Shown here piece after piece: positions 58,085 through 64,000 of a stretch of 64,000 nucleotides of DNA. Position 1 is the first letter of the stretch, and every line of letters begins with the position of its first letter. Origin of the DNA: Viola odorata (Eukaryota > Streptophyta > Magnoliopsida > Malpighiales > Violaceae); assembly GCA_963691705.1 (NCBI GenBank), contig OY829542.1, forward strand, positions 51,005,002 through 51,069,001, written 5' to 3'. A program made the position numbers and the translations under genes. The notes under the pieces were generated by a model, which did not search any database, had not been told where the DNA came from, and worked only from the letters and a program-made list of their open reading frames with translations.

Positions 58085-59448
58085 TGATAGAGCGTTTTAT
58101 GTCCATAATTCTTCCCTCTTTTATGTGCCTTTTTAGATCATAATGCTACTTATGTTGCTGTGTTTATTCACTTTTTGCAGATCTGGGCAAATTAAGAGGA
58201 AAATACGAAAAGGAACGTTTTCTATCATTTTCTGGAAGTATTTGAGCAGCTAGGCCGAGCAGTTGGATGTTCGCGGAAGGCAGCAGTGTCCTAGCAAGAA
58301 AAGGAAACAAGCACATTAAAGGAAAAATATCGGATCTGCTCAATTAATGCTCCAGAAGTCCCAATCGCAGTAGAAGTCCTATGGGGAGTCCAATTCAAAT
58401 TAGATTAGGAGTTTAATTTGTAATAGTCATATAAATACTTTAGCAATTAGGTTTTCAAGAAAAAAACTTTTCACCACCACTGCCTACGGCAATCTCTTTT
58501 TTTTCTCTTCAATAAACCGGAGCAGTTGCTCCGGCCGGTAATAATCAGCATCTATTTCTTCTTCATCTCTTTTATTTAATTATGCAATTTATTTATTTAT
58601 TTGTTTTTACTTTTAATATGTGTGGCTAAGTCTCTCCGTTCTCGGTAAGAGTTGATTGAAGGTTGCAAGGGAAGCCGTGAGGTCAGATTGTACTTCATAA
58701 ATCCTGTGTTGGTATCCTCTTGTTTAATAATTAATTGTCAAATTACCTAGGGTAATTAGTAGCTTGATCACCTATTAATTGAACTAGATTAATTATAATC
58801 GTCCCTGTTGTTATACCTAACGCGAAGCTGCAGGGTATAGCAGATAACCATACTGGTCCTGACTGGAAACCTGGTATCCCCCAGTTGGATTGGACAAGTC
58901 GTTAGGGCAGAGCCTCAAGCGTACCGAGTGTCTCGCCCTAGACGCATCTTACCTCCTCTTCATGGGCATCTGAGTGTTGCCTCCATAAGCGTACCTTGGA
59001 GGACGGTGGACTGTCAAGGTTAACCCATAAGCGTACCTTGGGATAACTTCTATTACGAAGGTAAGCAGGGGACCTAAGCGTACCTGGTCCCTATAGTGCG
59101 TCTATCAGCTCGGGGTAGACGATGATTGCGCCAATGACCGGCTGACCGTAAATGCAACCGGATTTGGACTCTTACTGAGAACCCTTGTCTCTTCTGATTT
59201 CTTATTACTTCTATTACTCTTTGCTATTAGTCTTTATTACTTTCGTAGTTAATAATTAGATTAATCAAACAACCATTCAAAACCCCCCTTTCGGTTACTT
59301 GTTGCTTGGATTATTTAGTTTGCCAAATTGAGTTGAGTATTGGTCCCTTAATCCCTGTGTTCGATCCTGTTACCATTATACACAATTTATTGTGCACATT
59401 GCCTACAGGTTTTATTATTATTTTTGTATGTGCTTCGACAACACATCA
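58085..59448 (+). repeat. 5' LTR of Athila-type copy 2
   Basis: 1364 bp from TGATAGAGC to ACACATCA. It carries the same repeated AAGCGTACC motif as copy 1's LTR and differs from it by scattered substitutions and small indels. Confidence 0.9.
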
Positions 59449-59453
59449 AATTT

Positions 59454-59472
59454 TGACGCCGTTGCCGGGGAT
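59454..59472 (+). other. primer-binding site (tRNA-Asp), one mismatch
   Basis: TGACGCCGTTGCCGGGGAT. The third base is A where copy 1 and the tRNA-Asp complement have G, which pairs with the C of the tRNA's CCA end. Priming would be weakened. Confidence 0.8.
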
Positions 59473-59504
59473 TAACGCAACTAACGTTTTTTTTTTTTTT
59501 TTGT

Positions 59505-60919
59505 ATGACCAGGTCTTCCAACGCAACTTTACTACCTTTCGATCCAGAAATCTGGAGAACAGAACGATTAGCCCGCAGACTTGCTAAGCAAAATCAATCT
59601 GCAGCTCCTACACCTCATCCATCTGACCCTTCCCCTGAAACTTTGGAACCTCCTGCTCGCTTCGGTCTGCTCGATCGAGACGTTGAAAACAACTTGACTC
59701 CCGAACGTCCTGCTATGGCTGACGAGAACCGAAACCCCGAACGTCCTGCTGGGGCTGACACGATGACGGTGGGGATGGCGAAGCTGTCGTCAATCCCTGC
59801 ATCTCGGAACTGAATGCTACTACCGAAACCACTGCTGGGTGCATCGCATGGCCTACCGTTGCCCATGATTGGATTATCAAATCCTCTGTCCTCCACTACT
59901 TGCCCAAGTTCCATGGCATCCCCAGAGAGAGTGCCCTCCGACATCTTCAGCAGCTCCATACTGTCTGTGAAGCTCTAAAACCCCCAGAGGTGGATATTAA
60001 TCAAGCTAAGCTTAGAGCATTCATGTGGTCGCTTGAGGACGACGCTCGCAACTGGTTCTATGATCTGCCCGCCCTATCCATTACTTGCTGGGCCGACATG
60101 TTCAAGGCGTTCACTGAAAAATACTACCCTACTTCCATGACCAATATTACCAAGAAACAGCTAGTATCCATCACCCAAAACGAGAATGAGAACATTGGAC
60201 AGTACTACGAGAGGTTCAAAAAGATGCAAACTCTCTGTCCTTCACACAACATTCCTGACCACGCTCTCCTTGGGTACTTCCATGAGGGACTACGGGGGTG
60301 AAGCAAAGAATTGATAGATGCTGCCAGTAACGGTGATATGTTTGCCCTAACCGCAGAAAACACGAAAATCCTTCTGGAGCGCATGGCTAAGAATGCTGTG
60401 CCATTGGACCAACTAAGCCCTCCCATGCATGATGCTCGGTCAGCTGCTATAGAAAATCAACTCTCCACCCTTACTGGAATGATTCAAAACTTCACCAGCG
60501 GCCAGCCCGTGCAGATCAAAGCCTGTGGCATCTGCAACTTTACTGACCACCCTACGGACGCCTGTCCGCATATTCCAGATGAAGTAGATGTGAACGCCAT
60601 AGGAAACTATAATGGAGTCCCTAGGAAGCAAGATTCATATACTCAGAATTATCTCAATGGTTGGCGTCACCCGAACTTGAGCTATGGTAACAATAACAAC
60701 CAGCAGCAGCCTATGCCAAACCAGATGCAACCACAAAATCCGTTCCAGAACCAACAACAACCGCCCTTCAACCTCCAGAATTTCAAACCACGGCCCACCT
60801 ATCACAACAATCAACAACATCAATATCAAGCTCCGCAAGGACCCCCTCCGTCAAACAATGAGGAACTTAGTTTGCGACAGCTAATGGTTGAATTGAACAA
60901 AAAGTATGAAACATATTGA
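59505..60919 (+). pseudogene. gag of Athila-type copy 2, disrupted
   Basis: Starts at MTRSSN as in copy 1. A one-base deletion near 59757-59762 shifts the frame, which is then read from before 59900 onward (core WSLEDDARNWFYDLP, YYERFKKMQTLC). A TGA at 60299-60301 stands where copy 1 has CGA. After it the same frame carries the CX2CX4HX4C zinc knuckle (CGICNF then HPTDAC, about 60520-60570) and a Gln/Asn-rich tail, ending at 60919 where an extra stretch of about 30 bases relative to copy 1 changes the frame again. Gag normally forms the particle shell and binds element RNA. Confidence 0.87.
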
Positions 60920-63900
60920 AACCATGACAAGAAATTTTGAAACCCTATCCGCAGATGTGAGGGAGCTGAAAAATGGTGGAAGACTGCCACCACAGCCTGA
61001 AGCAAATCCTAAGCACGGAGCCTGTGCCATTAATCTCCGAAGTGGCACGCAGTTACTTGACCGCCAGCCGCTTGCCCAAGAAGTTGAGCACCCTGATCCC
61101 ACACCCGTGGTTGAAGAAGTTGAGGTTAGAGCAGAGAAGGAAAAGAAGGTCTACACTTCCAGAAAACTAGGAACGCCCATTAATAATGAGGGTTCTGAAT
61201 TCTCTGATGAATTCATCATCAAAGTCCTTGAGCCTCCCTTCCCACACAGGTTAGTCAAAAAGAAAAAAGAAAAAGAAGAAAAAGAAATTTTTGACTTATT
61301 CAGTAAGGTTCATATTAACATCCCACTTATGCAGGCTATTAAGAGCGTTCCACGTTATGCTAAGTTCCTGAAATCCTTATGCACTAACAAAAGTAAATTG
61401 GCTAGCGTGAACAAAATTAGTGTGGGCGTTAATGTTTCTGCTGTTATTCAAAGAAAAATCCCTCCAAAGTGCGCAGATCCAGGAATGTTTATGATTCCCT
61501 GCAAGCTTGGAGGTACTGACATTGGCAAAGCTATGTGTGACTTAGGTGCAGGTATCAACGCCTTGCCCTTGACGATATACGCTCAACTAGAACTCGGACC
61601 ACTGAAGCCAACCAGAGTCATCATCCAGCTAACAGACCGATCAATTATCTACCCAGAAGGAATCATTGAGGACGTCCTAGTCCAAGTCGGTAGCCTCCTC
61701 TTTTCGGCCGACTTTTATGTGATCAGCATGGAAAACGAGCAAGGCACTAAATCCTCCGACGTCCTGTTAGGCCGACCATTCCTCAGGACTGCACGTGCAA
61801 AGATAGATCTCTATGATGCATCGATTACCCTTGAGTTCGATGGGCAGACTATCCGATTTAGCATGACTGATGCCATGCGTTTCCCTTCTGAATTCTCTAG
61901 TCTCAATTTTATTGATATTGTTGATCCAGATGTTGAGGAAATTGCTGACTTATTTTCTATGGATCCTCTGCAGCTTGCCCTAGCCAATAGTGTTAACTTC
62001 GCGGAGATGCAAAATCTAGAATCCAAATTTGTCACCCCTCCAGCCCTCCGAGAGACCGTTTCTGTCTTGGAAACCACACCTCACTCTCCGTTTAATATAG
62101 TGGTGAAACCTCTGCCCTCTGAATACACTAAACTTCCTCCTTCCATTGTGCAGGCCCCAAACCTGGAACTTAAAGTCTTGCCCGAGCACCTGAAGTATGC
62201 TTACCTCGGTGCCAATGAATCTTTGCCCGTCATCATCTCGAGCAAACTAGATACCGAAGAAGAAACATCTCTAGTTGCCCTACTGAAGGAATTCAAGAGA
62301 GCTATTGGATGGACGATCTCGGATATCAAAGGACTATCTCCCGCCCTGTGCACTCATCGGATACACCTAGACGATGATAGCAAGTCAGTTCGCCAGCCAC
62401 AACGCCGTCTTAACCCACCTATGATGGAGGTCGTTAAGAAAGAAATATTGAAACTCCTCGACGCTGGTGTGATCTACCCTATCTTGGACAGTACTTGGGT
62501 CAGCCCAGTTCAAGTTGTCCCGAAGAAGACTGGTATCACAATCACCACGGGACAGAACGGCGAATAGATTCCTACACGCATACAGAACGAGTGGCGCGTT
62601 TGCATCGATTACCGTCGATTAAACGCTGCCACAAGGAAGGATCACTTCCCCTTGCCATTTATTGACTAGATGCTAGAGCGCTTAGCTGGGAAAACACATT
62701 ACTGCTGCCTCGATGGATATTCAGGATTTCATCAGATACCGGTTGCCCTAGACGATCAAGACAAGACCACATTCACCTGTCCCTTCGGTACATTCGCTTA
62801 CAGAAGGATGCTCTTTGGTCTTTGCAATGCACCTGCTACATTCCAGCATTGTATGGTCAGTATCTTCTCCGAGCTCGTTGAAAAAGGAATCGAGGTATTT
62901 ATGGATGATTTCACAGTTTACGGTAACTCTTTTCCCGAATGTTTATTCACCTTGCGAAAAGTTTTACAAAGATGTGTTGAAACTAACATCGTTCTCAATT
63001 ATGAGAAGTGTCACTTTATGGTAGACCAGGGACTGATTTTGGGACACATCGTTTCTCGCAAGGGAATCGAAGTGGATAAAGCGAAAATCGAGGTAATAGA
63101 ATCCTTACCATACCCCACCTATGTACGTGAGGTACGTTCGTTTCTGGGCCATGCCGGTTTCTACAGGAGATTTATCAAGGATTTTTCCAAGATCACCCAG
63201 CCGATGTGCCAACTGCTCGGCCGAGACGTTGAATTCATCTTCGACGAGAACTGTAAAGCCGCGTTTGACCTCCTCAAGCAGAAACTGATCTCAGCCCCCA
63301 TTATCCGGGCACCAGACTGGACGCTCCTGTTCAAAATCATGTGCGACGCAAGTAATAATGCCTTGGGAGCTGTGTTGGGACAGAAGAAAGACCGAGAGGT
63401 TTATGTTATCTACTATGCCTCGAAACTCATGGATGCTGCCCAACGAAACTACACCACTACAGAGAAGGAACTCCTCGCCGTGGTCTTTGTATTGGATAAA
63501 TTCCGTCAGTACCTTTTGGGAACACAAGTAACCGTCTTTTCGGACCATGCCGCACTCCGCTGCCTCTTGACCAAGCTGGATGCAAAACCTCGCCTAATCC
63601 GGTGGATACTTCTACTTCAGGAGTTTAACTTAGAAATCAAGGACAAGAGAGGCACTGAGAACTCTGTAGCTGATCATCTGAGTCGCCTGCCTACCCAGGC
63701 GGATGATTCACTTATTCCTATTCGTGACACTTTCCCTGATGAACAACTTTGTCTTGCCCAAGCCATTGACTACCCTTGGTTTACTGATATCGCTAATTTC
63801 TGTGCCACAGGTCACCTTCCAGTAGATTCATCCCCTTCGGAACAGAAGCGTATCAGGAGACAAGCCAGGTCTTACATATGGGACAGTCCGTACCTATGGA

Positions 63901-64000
63901 AGTTTTATTCGGATCAAGTTATCCGACGATGTGTCACCACCGATAAGATCCCTTCCATCCTCAGGTTCTGTCACTCTTCCACAGAAGGAGGCCACTTTGC
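60906..64000 (+). pseudogene. pol of Athila-type copy 2: protease, reverse transcriptase, RNase H, start of integrase
   Basis: One frame carries, in order, the linker (60906-61480), an aspartic protease with CDLGAG (about 61537-61560) ending LLGRPFLR, the reverse transcriptase with VCIDYRRLN and the catalytic VFMDDF (about 62895-62915), RNase H with [15 protein letters not shown] and the ADHLSRLP end (to about 63690), and the first residues of the integrase zinc-binding domain at the window edge. In-frame TAG codons at 62565-62567 (CAG in copy 1, positions 61-63) and 62667-62669 split the polyprotein around the start of the reverse transcriptase. The rest to 64000 stays open. The product would copy and integrate the element; as it stands it is inactive. 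Confidence 0.9.

Larger units (their letters stand above)
58085..64000 (+). mobile_element. Ty3/gypsy (Athila-type) LTR retrotransposon, copy 2, 5' part
   Basis: LTR (58085-59448), tRNA-Asp primer site, gag and pol read on the plus strand and continue past the right edge. Sequence and order match copy 1 at 1-4472, in the opposite direction. The element interrupts an LRR receptor-like gene. Several stops and frameshifts show that it is not autonomous. Confidence 0.92.

Noticed and set aside
60973..61170. Frame starting MVEDCHHSLKQ, also seen in copy 1 at 1655
   Set aside because: It is the out-of-frame shadow of the Gag-Pol linker; the true frame (RELKNGGRLPPQPEANP) continues into protease.

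Overview
This is a plant nuclear genome window, most likely from a eudicot. Split genes have GT-AG introns, intergenic DNA is AT-rich, TATA boxes are of the TATAAATA type, and the genes are plant-specific: an expansin-like A, a PLS-class PPR, a NAC factor, DRP1, an F-box protein and an LRR receptor-like protein. Nested plant transposons make up much of the rest. I cannot name the species. No CRISPR, prokaryotic operon, rRNA or tRNA gene is visible.

Layout. 1-4472: a Ty3/gypsy (Athila-type) retrotransposon on the minus strand, with its 5' LTR at 3093-4472, inserted into a Mutator-like transposase gene (4473-7434). 7465-8670: a probable solo LTR with a CACTG target duplication. 9353-10045: a Stowaway-like element. 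11327-13276: an intact PPR gene. 14616-16232: a five-exon expansin-like A gene (minus). 18296-18555: a Stowaway MITE. 20186-37998: three five-exon HAD-hydrolase (SGPP-like) genes in tandem (20186-22849, 30945-33759, 36625-37998). The first two are separated by a 7.4 kb mariner-type element (22940-30311) that holds a decayed DD39D transposase and three further open reading frames. An F-box gene (34365-35759) lies between the second and third. 38411-44342: a 15-exon dynamin-related gene (DRP1E-like, minus). 45664-46153: a Mutator-type MITE just upstream of a decayed membrane-tethered NAC gene (46378-50046). 51547-55329: a 3.8 kb solo LTR full of tandem repeats. 56143-56401: a second copy of the MITE seen at 18296. 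57503-58084: the start of an LRR receptor-like protein gene, cut off by a second Athila-type copy (58085 to the window end, plus strand).

How the parts relate. The host genes PPR, EXLA, the SGPP trio, F-box and DRP1E look intact and form a normal genic island about 33 kb long. It is flanked on both sides by head-to-head copies of the same Athila family, each sitting inside another coding sequence and each supplying the in-frame stop with its first three bases (TGA). Four nonsense codons in these copies can be compared with the sister copy, and all are C-to-T changes in CG or CHG context, as expected of DNA-methylated, silenced repeats. The most unusual unit is the 7.4 kb mariner-type element with apparent cargo genes. 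Its termini resemble those of the MITEs in this window.
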